Part shown: positions 22,601 to 33,700 of the stretch, one piece after another | Numbering within the stretch: position 1 is the first letter of the stretch | Layout: every line of letters starts with the position of its first letter | From: Acheta domesticus | Lineage: Eukaryota; Arthropoda; Insecta; Orthoptera; Gryllidae | DNA: 64,000 nt | Assembly (NCBI GenBank): GCA_031308135.1 | Contig: JAHLJT010002630.1 | Location: 98,190,141-98,254,140, forward strand | Reading direction: 5' to 3' | Notes under the pieces: model-generated | Databases searched by the model: none | The model's input: only the letters and a program-made list of their open reading frames with translations | Told to the model about the DNA's origin: nothing | Program-made: the position numbers and the translations under genes

Positions 22601-24642
22601 TTTTGTCATGCAGTTATGTTTAAATCCAAATATAATTAAGTTATCCCCAGTTCATGGATTCTGTGTTTTTAGGCCATGGACACTACACAATTAGTCAATC
22701 ATTAAACACTTATCAAATATATCTGTCATTTTTCATCTGATTAGAAAGTAAATGGCAGAGATGTGAATAGTGTTTTAAGATTGTATTGGGTCCACGGCCT
22801 TACAAATGACATATTATATATGTGCAGTGTTTCAATATTAGGACCACATGGAACGCACAATTATGGACATTACAGAGTTTTCAAAATTCTCTGAAATAAA
22901 CAACGTTGCACATAATTTACAACCGGAGCGCCATTTTCTCCAATTTTTTACGTGTTTTTAATAAAAATAGTCTTAAATAATATTGATATGTAATTCTGTA
23001 ATGTTTTCTAGTTTTCAAAGTGGAGAAATGAAAAAAAAAATCATTATAAAATTATATTTTCAGTTGAAACCTAAATATTTTTTACTAAATACATATTCCC
23101 ATTATCAAGGAATGGCACTCTGGTCATTATTTGCTAAAATAAATAAATATATAATTATTATTTAAAAAGACACCATCTTCATGAATTTAGACTTTCGACA
23201 TCTGCTTAAGAATATTTTCTATTGGAAAACGACACATTTATGTAGACTGAATTCAAATATTCTTAGTTTAGGAAAATGCCAATGGTTTCAAACACTATTT
23301 TTTACTGATTCAGAATGCACTTATGTAGTTTAAATTGTTTGTCATTCATAAGCAATTTATAACTAAAAGTTTTGGAATTATAAATTTGCATAACTAAATG
23401 CATTTAACATTATAATACGACTGTTTCTATCGTTGTAAATATTATCAAAATAAGCTATTAAATATTATTTATTTGGCAGTTTCATAGTTTCAGATAGAGA
23501 CGTAATATTTGTGTATCCAAATCAAATAGATGGCATCACTTTGAATTCACTTATTTAATATGAAATATTTATAACAAAATTTATTAAAAACAATTACAAA
23601 TTCATATTTATGTCTTTCTATACATAAACATTTCTCACAAAATATGAAAAATTTAACAATCAATTTGACTGAAAAAATATTCCAGTTATTTACATAAATT
23701 CCCTGACTTTTCCAAATTTTCCAGGTTCGTACGAACCCTATTTTTCCTTCAATGGAAAACACAATCTTTTAGATTACTTATTCATTTTAAGGCATAGGGA
23801 GTATTATATAAGAACTTTATAGTGCATATTAGTGCCTATTTCACTAATAAATGCCTAAATGTTGCCTATTCTCATATTTATCAAAAACCAATTATCTTTA
23901 ATAATTTTTTTTTTTATTGTACTTTTTTCGTTTGTCCTGCAGAGTACATAGAAATCAATTAACTGTCAATAAATCTATTCCGTTTTATTACCACCATCGT
24001 GCGGATATTTCGTATTATGAAACACGTACAAAATCACAAATGTACTCAAATTATTTTTTACTTCGAATTTTCATTCAAATTTTTATCCAAAAAGACTCCA
24101 AATTTTTTTGGAAAATTTTCTCCTCATATTTACCAAAGGATGGTATAAAAATTGGTGCCAGTTCCATTCTTTGGGAACACTGTATTTTCAAAAAAAGCAA
24201 AACCTTAACATTGCAAAAGCATAAAATTGAATTCAAAGATATTTGTCTTAAGGGGCAGATACACCTTAAAACCTTAAAAAATTCGATTTTTGAACAATTT
24301 TTTCTCTATGCATTAATTATTAAGGAATATTTTGGTGAAAAAAAAAAAAAAAATTTGATATCTGCAATAGTTTTCGAGTTATGATTTACAAGGTATGTCG
24401 CTGCATCATGCATTTAGGTACGGTAAGGAAAACTTATGAATCAAACTTCGTTGCTTGTTTTCCAGAATTACAGTTTTTATGACCCGTTTCCCTTATAACT
24501 CAAAAACTAATCGTCACAAAGCTAGGAAATTATTAGGATGCATGTAACCAAGTATTATCTACAAAACCATGCAAAACTGTACACTTCAGTTCAATAGTTT
24601 TTGCGATAAAAAATTATAAAACTGAAAAAAATTATTAATAAA
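22601..24642. other. AT-rich intron sequence, no gene recognised
   Basis: The longest ORF (23917-24381 +, starting at an uncertain codon) is low-complexity, rich in F, I and K, with no motif. Confidence 0.5.
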
Positions 24643-25428
24643 CAGTGGCCTAGCGTAACTCGCACATTTGGGGATGCTCAACAATAACACACAAAATGTC
24701 ACTATCGACTACTTCATCTAACAGGCGAACGCAACACAATGCAGACACACTGGAACTACTTCCACTATCTCGATTGCTTACAATGGTGTAGGCGCTTCCC
24801 ACAAAATCCTCACAGCAGTCAGGACTGCCATGTCTTGAAAGCAAATTATACAATGGCTCAGCTTTAATTCTTACACGTGAGTGGCAATGAGACCACTTGT
24901 TAATTTATACATTGCAGACTAAAATAATATGTAATCTATTTAAAGGATAATTCAATTTCTTTGATATTAATTAAGAATAGTAGACATGCACTACTTCTAC
25001 AGTTTCTGCCCATGACCAAGCGGGGACTCCCGAGTGACAGAGAGAGAGATCCTTTACTGACCGCCTGAAGTCTGCTGCGCTCTTGTGCACAAACAAGATT
25101 CTTTCTGCAGTGGATGCTAGCGTAAAGCAGTCGGGTTTCTCTGGGCCAGGGGTAAAGAGGGGAGAGGGGAACCTCGCTATCTGCGCATGCGTCATTGCTC
25201 GTCGCAATCTCTGGGCAGACGCTAGAAGCATTTTAGCTTCCAAGCAATCAAAGACAAGCTTCAACAACCCGCCAAATTCAATCATAGGAAATCAATTTAA
25301 AATTAATACAAAACGTCTTTCGCTCAATGGACCACTTGTAAGATTAAAAATACAGTATTTAGGGTTCTTTATTAATATTATACACGGGGATGCTCAGCAT
25401 CTCAGCGTACCCTGACGCTACACCACTG
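24643..25428 (+). mobile_element. Non-autonomous hAT element (786 bp), copy 2
   Basis: Ends CAGTGGCCTAGCGT and GACGCTACACCACTG, flanked by TTAATAAA / TTAATAAC (24635-24642, 25429-25436), an 8-base target duplication with one change. Same orientation as copy 1. The shared minus-strand ORF reads MRRAMTHAQIARFPSP here (25210 downwards). Confidence 0.88.
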
Positions 25429-25436
25429 TTAATAAC

Positions 25437-26271
25437 CAATATATTAATTTTGGATTCAAATTAAAAATATTATTTATTCAGAGATCTATATGAAAGACTA
25501 TGGTTTTGTACCTATGAGTATTTACAACAAATCAAAAGAAGAAATTGGTAAAAATCTTCAGAATTATTTGAGTTATCAGCGATATACTACATCAGTGTAT
25601 GAAAAATTGGTTAAATTTTGATTTAAAAAAGTTAAAAGCACTTTTTTTCTTGCAGAAAAAAGCTATTTCTGTGTATCAGTTCATTTTCACGTCTACGGAG
25701 GATGATTTGAATGGAGAAAAAAGTGGAAAAGTAATTTAACTGCTGTAAGCTATATCTACCCCCTTACATGAAATCTGTTAAATAAATATCTGATGTTTAA
25801 AAATGGTCATGTATAATTTATTCTTTTTAAACGACTGTTTTTTGCTGAATTTCTGCTTGAAATTAATGCAAATCATTAAAAAATTTCTCAAAACCGAACG
25901 ATTTCTCAAAAACGATGAACCAATTTAGGACATGAAACTTGTTGTGCATGCTGCATTTAGCACCTGTTTCTTCTGCTTCATTACCTGAAGCTTTTATTTT
26001 CAGAACAAAACCATTACAAGTCCAGTTTAATGTTTTTCAATTTAGAGAGAAAATCAAAGTGTTAACTCAATAATTTTCTTACAGGAGTATGTGATAGTTA
26101 ACTAGTTAAGTGACTGTTTCAATTTAATATTTGGTTCCCCTACCACATTTTTTACATCTCAGTTTCATGACATTGCTCTTTTCTCATTATTGTGTTTTTG
26201 AACTCTCACCACTTCTATTTTTCATCCTTCTTATGTAGTTTAAATTACAATAAATAAATTATTCTACTCAC
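25437..26271 (-). other. Start of the last BTB-ZF intron
   Basis: No feature beyond the splice donor GTGAGT at 26266-26271. Confidence 0.5.
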
Positions 26272-26577
26272 TTGAGCATTCATCAGGAGTTTGTTCACCA
26301 TAAACAGGTTCTGTTCCACCACCTAATTCATTTGCACCATTTCCTGATAGATCAGAGTCATCCATGAGTTCTTCACAGTCTTTATCATCCAGATGTTCAA
26401 TTTTTGGCACCAAAATCGCAAATGGCAAAGGGTCATTAGTCTCAGCAACATCTTGGCCAGAAGACACTTCAAAACTCAACGGCATCTCCTGCTCATGTGC
26501 AATTGGCATCACTGGTATTTCCACATTTCCATGAAAGGACTCGTTACAATCTTCCTGTTGTTCTTTTTTGAGAGGCT
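26272..26577 (-). CDS. BTB-ZF gene, coding exon 4 (acidic linker)
   Basis: Acceptor GGCAG at 26578-26582 and donor GTGAGT after 26272. The exon is entered in phase 1 (AG completes Lys with the A of exon 3) and left in phase 1. It encodes an acidic, serine-rich, disordered linker with no domain (ESFHGNVEIPVMP, LDDKDCEELMDDSDLS, GEQTPDEC). Such linkers separate BTB and zinc fingers in this protein class. Confidence 0.75.
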
Positions 26578-27330
26578 CTGCCAGTTTAGGAAAGAAAACA
26601 AGCATTTTATTATTATTAAAGAGTAAACAAAGCAATTTTAATACATGAACATTATTTTACAAATTTACTTCTTTTTTTCTTCTCACCCCCCCCCACACAC
26701 ACACCTCCCTTGTTTAGGGGATAGGAATATCACGATTAACCTGAGGAAGTTTGCTTTTGTTTCTGAAATGACTTTATCAGATTGATATATAAAAACAAAC
26801 AATTCACAATTGTCACCATACAAAATGAACAGTAGTTGGTGACATCACCATTATCACAAGGTAGCTCAGACTTGACTTTGAAGTTATTGCAATATTAATT
26901 TCATTCCCCAATCAATGTACAGTACTATTTCTCAATAAATAGCATTTGTAGCTTCTTTACAATAATATCAGTTCTTGGGATAAATAAAACTCACAAACGT
27001 TAGTTTCTAAAACAATTTACTTAATAAGTAAGTACAACAGTTTACTTAATAAGTAAATTGTTTCAGAAACAAATTTGTTTGTTAGAAACTAACATATTAT
27101 GTAATGTTCAAGAACATTTGTTGATTGCAACATAATATGTTATATTCAACAAACAACAATAGTTAACTGATGATAGTGTTAGACACTATAGTGAGATGGT
27201 TCAGTATGCAAATGGAAAGGAAAATTATTTACAAAATATTTCACAGGCCTTTGCAATAAGTAATGCCATTGTTCTGTGATACAACAAATTTGTGTGAAAT
27301 CATAAATACAAACATTAATAGTTAACGTAC

Positions 27331-27628
27331 TTGAGGAGAAGTTCAACTCCTCTTCACCATATAAAGAAGTCCTACCATCCACTTCACTTATGAAATTTTT
27401 AGTTGTGCCTTCAACAATTTTAACACTATCTAATTTCTCACTTCTCGTTTCTGAAAACACTGCATGCAAAGGTTCGTGTTTTACAGTTATTTCCACGTCT
27501 TCAGACACCTCAACACACTGAGGCTTGGGATCTTGCAAAGGTGTCATCAATGATGTTGGTCGAACATCCTCGCATACAGCACCATAGGGTGTGTTTCCAG
27601 TTAGACTGCTAGATCGGTTCTTATTCTT
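27331..27628 (-). CDS. BTB-ZF gene, coding exon 3 (linker)
   Basis: Acceptor TTTCAG then AAGAATAAGAAC in phase 0; donor GTACGT after 27331 leaves one base (phase 1). Encodes KNKNRSSSLTGNTPYG, MTPLQDPKPQCVEV and a polar region ending EEELNFSS. No domain. The phases agree with both neighbouring exons. Confidence 0.75.
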
Positions 27629-27724
27629 CTGAAAGAAAAATAATATATGTCATTCAAATTTTTCAAAATTAGGAATACAAAGAACAGAATGTCACATTTA
27701 CATGTTCGCAGTTATCTTACGTAC

Positions 27725-27916
27725 ATAATGCTGTGTAATTCCATTTAGACCCTTGATCTGTAGAGAATGAGCAAGAGTCAGAAATGCTTTCAAGTTGCCT
27801 TCTGGTATTTGGATCTCCCCTCGGTAAACAAAATCAATTACTGCCTTCAATATTTCAAATGAAGCATCTAAAAGGATGACAAACGTATGCTTCCCAGTCT
27901 CCTCACGAAACAGCAT
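27725..27916 (-). CDS. BTB-ZF gene, coding exon 2 (C-terminal half of the BTB domain)
   Basis: Acceptor TATAG directly before ATGCTG; 64 codons in phase 0. Encodes LFREETGKHTFVILLD, then FEILKAVIDFVYRGEI, then LKAFLTLAHSLQIKGLNG. These are the insect BTB hallmarks (F-DLKAL--F-YRGE and L-TA--L-IKGL). The donor is taken as TAT|GTACGT at 27719-27724 because it keeps phase 0 with exon 3; the stronger-looking GTAAGA four bases downstream would shift the frame into a stop. Confidence 0.85.
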
Positions 27917-28795
27917 CTATAGAAACAAATTCAGAAGGGAAATGATGAGAAAGATTAGCACAAATCTCATACAATATAACTGTAATAATCCATTAACACA
28001 CTAGTGCTAAAATGAAGTATCTATTAACATCCATATGTGTGCTAATCAAATGTTGTAGCATCACTGTTCATCAGCTTTAAGCTGTGTAATTGATTATGTT
28101 AATGGAGAGTTCATCTTGGTCAAGTTGATTCTGTTAAATTTATCTGCTTAATAACTTCTGCTATACAGGAGATAAAACTGTTTTTCTTTTACACACTTCA
28201 ATATGAAATGTTACGTTTAAGAAAGAAACAAACAAACAAAAAGCCTACACAGGTTCAAGGACAGATTTTTCTGAATATTTTCATTGTTCTGTGATTTAGT
28301 TAAAAAACAAATATTAGACAATTTAGTACACACTAATTCCATAACTTCAGTAAATTTACTAATCAAAAGAACACAAAAAATGTGACCTATCAATATAAAG
28401 AACTCAAAAATGGAGTAAGTAAGTTTCATTTGTACACAAATTAAAATTGAAGATTGTATTAACGAAATACTTGCAAAGAAATTTTTAATGCCAGCAGAAC
28501 AAAATTAACAACATAAAAAAATGCAAAGAAATAAAAGCATCAAAAACACATACACACTACATGGAATTGAAGTAGTAATGACACAGACCAGAAATGGAAT
28601 TTATGATAAATAACAGATAAATGATCCGTCTACCAATACCAGTGATCTGGTAGGCCATAGATTGGCACACAAAGTATATGTTATACCTGAAAAAACTCCA
28701 TATTTCCTTACTGAAAGTATGGACAGAACAGAAGTATTTAAATCAAAAGATAACCAAAAAGCAAACACATTTTCATTATAATAATATTAACTTAC

Positions 28796-28966
28796 ATGAA
28801 AGTATGGACTGCAAGCAGATAAAATTAGCCTATGAGCTTTTAGGGTCTGACCCTCAGCAGAGATAGTGCAATCCACCAAAAAATTATTCTCCAACAAACT
28901 TTTGTACACTGTAGCAAGTTCACTGGTATGGTCTTTCCAACAAACAGACAAGACTGTTTCAGACAT
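28796..28966 (-). CDS. BTB-ZF gene, coding exon 1 (start codon and N-terminal half of the BTB domain)
   Basis: ATG at 28966-28964 begins MSETVLSVCWKDHTSEL, and the exon ends LKAHRLILSACSPYFH at donor GTAAGT. W-x-x-H, FVDCT-like LVDCT, LKAHR-ILSACSPYF are the signature of insect Broad/Tramtrack-type BTB domains. A 3' splice site (TTTCAG) ten bases upstream of the ATG (exon edge at 28976) implies a non-coding first exon further upstream. The five exons together give 1635 nt, an exact 545 codons: BTB at residues ~1-120, linker ~120-325, five C2H2 fingers at the C-terminus. Expected function: nuclear transcription factor dimerising through BTB. I cannot assign an orthologue. Confidence 0.9.
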
Positions 28967-28976
28967 CTTCAGAGTC

Positions 28977-31532
28977 CTGAAACAATTTGAAAACTACATT
29001 TCAATACATTTATTAATAAAGTACAGGAATGTTCACAGAAACTGCATCACCTAAACAAAATGGGCATCATGTATTTTCCTAATCCAAAATGCTCTGAAAA
29101 ATTGGTAATCATATATTTTATGTGGATTACATGATGTTTCTGATTTCATTACCTTCATAACTCATTTGATTTTTGCAAATCTAGTAGTGTATTTTCAAGA
29201 TTATATTGCAGATTATTATGCACTGTTATATCGCAGTGAGCAAGGTGATGTGGTTTTGTGATACTGTATGATACTGTTTTCTGATACTGTATATAAATAG
29301 AGAAAATCTAACTTTGAGAAGTTTATGCTGCAACTACAAATACTAAATAAATTAATACATTTTCATACAATATTGTTATATTTAATATCTATTCGTTAAT
29401 TTTAAGGTCTCATTTGCATTAACTTTTCAACTGTTCTTACTATGGTAGATAAAACAGAAATTGAAAAGATACAGGAACACCTGGAGGAGTAAGCCTCCTG
29501 GTATACTGTGAAACGGAAAAAAAGCTTAAACCTGCAGAGTATGATGATGATGATGATGAAAATATACAAATAAACAAGAGTACTCATAACGTAACAAGGG
29601 TATGAGAGCAGTTTTAAACACTTCATTACATTCATTCATACACCCCAGAATGTAAATTTGACTACACGAAGAAAAAAATTTTGATTTTGTCATGTAACCA
29701 GAGTGGTTAGGAAATAATATAAAAAAATAATTTCATACAAGTAAATATAGTAAATATAGTTTTTGTATAAGTAAAATATAGTTTTAGAACCCAATTTCTT
29801 TGGATTTGGGAAATTTTGGGAAGAAAACTTTACTATATTAATAATTTATTAAGTCACATATACAATTACAATTGTGTATGACGACTTATATTCATAAGAG
29901 ATCGACTGCTTAGAATACATTTTACAGAAAACAAGTCAGTGCAACAAGTTTTAGAAAGCAACTGGATCAGGATGTTCCATTCAAGAGCTGCGTAGGTACC
30001 TAAATTTTCCAAATGAACAATGATAATAACGTGTGTATTAAATCCCATTTAAAATGTGTACAAAGCAGACAATGTAGTGAGAATAGAGGTTTAAATATAT
30101 ACTTGGTCTTCATCTGATGTTGCATGATAAATTATGCTGTTACTAGTGACATGGATTTAACATTACCCTTCAAATCCCATTTTTTCTAACCACAAAAGAA
30201 TTACACTTTCTTGGTGTTCCTTGGTAGGCTCTTGAATTCCTGATATAAATATTTGGATTTCATTTTATAGTAAGGCTAACAAATAGCAACCCGCCCCCTC
30301 TCCATTACCACAGCAAAAGAAGAACTGAACAAAACGTGCACGTAGCGAAGCTACAAGCAAAACAAGTGTCCATTTCAGCATTTGCTCTATGCATCAAGAA
30401 AATCTGAGCACAAAACGTGATTGAAATGAGGGTCATTGGCTCAGAAGCTGAAGTATGAAACAGATAGAGTAATATTACTCAGAAGCTGAAGTATGAAATT
30501 GGTAGGTAGCAAAATAACTTTAATGAAAAGTGAAGTATGAAACTTGTTAGGCGTATTTCAAAATTAACTGCGTTATATGCCACAGTAAAAAAAAAAAATA
30601 CTGTTTGAATCTCATACTCTAATGGTATGGAAACAGTTGGGCAGTAGAAAATATATTACTCGGCACTTTAACTTGGGTACCGGTACCGAAATCCAAAATA
30701 AATATTTTACCTGACACCAAAAAAAATTGAATGGGATTCACAGGCAAAAGTAAGGAAACTGACAATGGTTTAATGTCCCCACCTGAAAAAATTTCGCAAA
30801 TAAAAATGTAACGTCAACCACTATCACGCGTCAATCCAACGGTGAGGAACTAACTATGAGTTACATCCTGCGACCAACATTATGGCTGGTTACGTTCGTG
30901 CTGCCATCATACAGTTGGCGACAAAACAAGAGACATGTCCAGAACACGTGACTTTTAGTAGTTCGGAGGACAGCACCGTCGCCACTGGGTGGCAAACGGC
31001 ACGATGCCACAAGCCGCGAACTTTTGAAAAAAACACGATACCATTCTTTTATACACGATTCTTTTATAACGTCGTGATCGTTCTTCGTTGGAGGTTTTCC
31101 TCTGCCTATAATGTTTTAAAAACATGTTTATTTTGTTTAGGTACACTTCCTCGCAGTGAGATGTTTTTTCCCTCTAAAATAGAGTTACTGAAGCCCCCTA
31201 CGATCACCAAGTTGTGTCCAATAGTGGACTGGGGCGAAAGGGACCAGGAAAGGCAGAGGAAGCTTGTTTGGATGCCCAAAAATCAGGAATGTAAAATTAT
31301 AGCACCCTCGGAACAAAGAGGACAAAAGTAGATTCCTGCTTTGAAGCAGAAAAAGATGGTTCTTTCAAGTCAATAGTAGGTTACAGGTTCCGTCCATCTT
31401 CGTAATTTGCAATTCACAGTCTGAACTTTTCCTATCATTCTCATATTTTCACGTAAAAACGTAGGCATATGTTGATTTTCCACATTTTTGCAATAATATA
31501 CACAACCCACTAAAGGACATAGCTCTCAATTA
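28977..31532. other. Upstream region of the BTB-ZF gene; no gene recognised
   Basis: AT-rich to about 30.8 kb, then CpG-richer 30.88-31.35 kb with an unassigned 149-residue plus-strand ORF (30882-31328). A promoter or first exon for the BTB-ZF gene could lie here but nothing pins it. Confidence 0.35.
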
Positions 31533-32345
31533 ATACACTCATCGTCATAAAAAAATCTGCACCCCGCAGGAGCCTACTGATTCGCTGCAAACTCGGTGGC
31601 TATTTTGCACACCATTCGCTAAGCCAATGATTTCGTTTTCACGGTCGGCCGCGGACGGGGGGGTAGGTGGTAGGTGTGTGACGTCGTACCCACCGGTCTA
31701 GATAAGAGGGCTTCAAACGACCGCGCCGATCATTGCAACATCGGGTAGCGTCGCTAGAGCGTCATCTGCACGTACACTATGGCTCGGCAACGCTTCCGGC
31801 AGCCGGTTGTCCACTTAGACGCGGTCGATAGGGGCTGCAACGTGGGTGTGCGGGAGGCTGTTGGTCCTGTCGTCGTATTGTCCACCATACGGACACCACC
31901 ATCGCCCGCTGTTGGCGGCAATGGATTGAGGAAGGCACGTACGCACGACGTGCAGGATCTGGACGTCCACCATGCACCATGAGGAGGGAGGACCGACGAA
32001 TTGTCCAGCACGCGCGAACAGATCCAATGGCGATTGGTGCTATTCAGCGGGCTGTGCAGCTTGCATTGTCGCATTCTGGAAGTGCCAGAACCACTGACAG
32101 GCTCGCCTCACGTCGACCGTTACGACGCCTGCCACTCACACCCCGGCATCGTCACCACAGTCTCACCGGTGTCGGGAACGATTGTCCTTGGGAGGGCAGA
32201 CTGGCATCGGGTCATCTTCAGCGACAAATCCCGCTTCTGCCTTGATAGCGACGACCGCCGGGTCCGTGTCTGGAGGCGCAGTGAGGAGCGCCACGACGAG
32301 TGGTTTGTGGTATAACGCCTGATATGCTGGCAATATTCATGACTA
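31533..32345 (+). pseudogene. Degenerate Tc1-type transposon, transposase broken and 3' end missing
   Basis: A TA lies at the presumed left end (ACTCATCGTCATAAAAAAAT follows). A GC-rich body starts near the ATG at 31779 and shows helix-turn-helix-like and linker traces in shifting frames. Near 32206 WHRVIFSDKSRFCLDSDDRR matches the Tc1 box holding the second catalytic Asp (FSD-SRF). Sequence between the first and second catalytic regions is deleted. No right-hand inverted repeat was found. Confidence 0.75.
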
Positions 32346-33700
32346 ACGCCAGAAATCGGTTTACTCAGGGTATGGAGAATCACCTACCTGATCTGATCTT
32401 CAGAACTATGGAAAACAAAACTTTAGGTACACGCCTACATTATAAAAAACAAATAAAAGTTTTATGATTCATACAAAGGGTTTTATTAAGTTTTGAAAAA
32501 AAGAAGTTATGCAGCCACACCATCATTCTCTTAGCTAGATGCTCCCGTTTTATGGCGCCGGAGACTCGCCTTTCGCCCATCCCTCTTGGCTGCATCTCAA
32601 GTTGCCCCGAGATGCGTTAGGCCTGCAACAGACTACACCGAAGAATGTGTTTCCAGAAATGTGCGACGAGAAATGTGGAAAATCGAAACAAGGGACTCTT
32701 ATGGACCCCCACAAACTTGAAAGAGTTTCCTCGTTCGCCTCTGCGGAGGCGAAAGAGTTCCTTGCTCGAGTCGGTCGGCGAGCGAGTTTTCTCGGACACA
32801 TTTCTACTCCATCTCTTGTTATACGACATTTAGGCTTCGTTGCCGCAGGAAAACACCAAGCAGTGCATAGAACTGAGTGAAGTCATAATATTTAGCAGTA
32901 AAAGATGCGATAAATTACCGGTTTTTTAATTGTTTTCTTGAATTTTCTGTTAAAACGGAAATGAACAAGAAAAAACTTGTATGGAAGATAATCTTATTTG
33001 TATGAAACCCGCTCATAATGAGTAATATAAAAATAAAAGTTTGAAGCAAGAAACTTGAAAAGGTATTTTGAAATAATTGAATTAATTTATTGCTTTTCTT
33101 AATTGGTGTTTATGAATGAATTTATTAATTGTGAATTTTATTATGAATTATTTGATCATTCATTATCTATTCATTATTCAATCAACAAATATAGTAAACC
33201 AGAGCGGGATAGAGATTACGGAGCTCAAGAAAATTTGATGTACTACTTCTTCCTTATACGTCACATAATTTCCTGTTTTTTACATTAAATAATGATTTGT
33301 ATGCAGTGTAGTAGTGTGTTTCTCTCTAGGTAATTCGAACTCGTTAAACAAATGGTTTACGATTAATTTAATAAAACAAGGATTTCACGAGTTAAAATTA
33401 CATTTAATAAAACAAGAAATGGGACTCACAGATGATCTCATAGCTAACTGCTGCCAACACTCTCGGCAGAGAGTATATAACAGAGACGGCACTCAATGTA
33501 TATTGGAGAGCTCTTATTTGACCTGGTGGGGGGAACCAACAGAGAGAGTGGGGGACGCCGCCATTCGCGGGCCCCAATAGCGTTGAAGCTTTAAAAATAT
33601 GCCGGGAATACGAATCAGCCAATCACGACGACCCACTCAAAACGAGTAGCGAAGACGACCCCGGTGTCAAGAGTACAGCTGTTTCACTTCCAATATTATT
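32346..33700. other. CpG-rich patches, function unknown
   Basis: 32540-32880 is GC-rich and open in several frames but shows no domain; it contains a hairpin TTCGCCTC TGCG GAGGCGAA at about 32735-32754. 33420-33660 is another GC-richer patch. Both could be TE fragments or promoter CpG sequence. Confidence 0.3.

Noticed and set aside
23917..24384. 155-codon ORF as a gene
   Set aside because: Low-complexity F/I/K-rich translation in AT-rich DNA, no start context, no motif.
24650..25415. ORFs within the second hAT element as host genes
   Set aside because: They lie entirely inside a bounded transposable element and recur in the other copy.
27719..27724. Alternative donor GTAAGA for BTB exon 2 (27715-27720)
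   Set aside because: It leaves phase 1, which reads into a stop in exon 3; GTACGT four bases upstream preserves the frame.
31777..32315. Several overlapping ORFs on both strands near 32 kb
   Set aside because: All are explained by one broken Tc1 transposase; only the FSD-SRF region is convincing.
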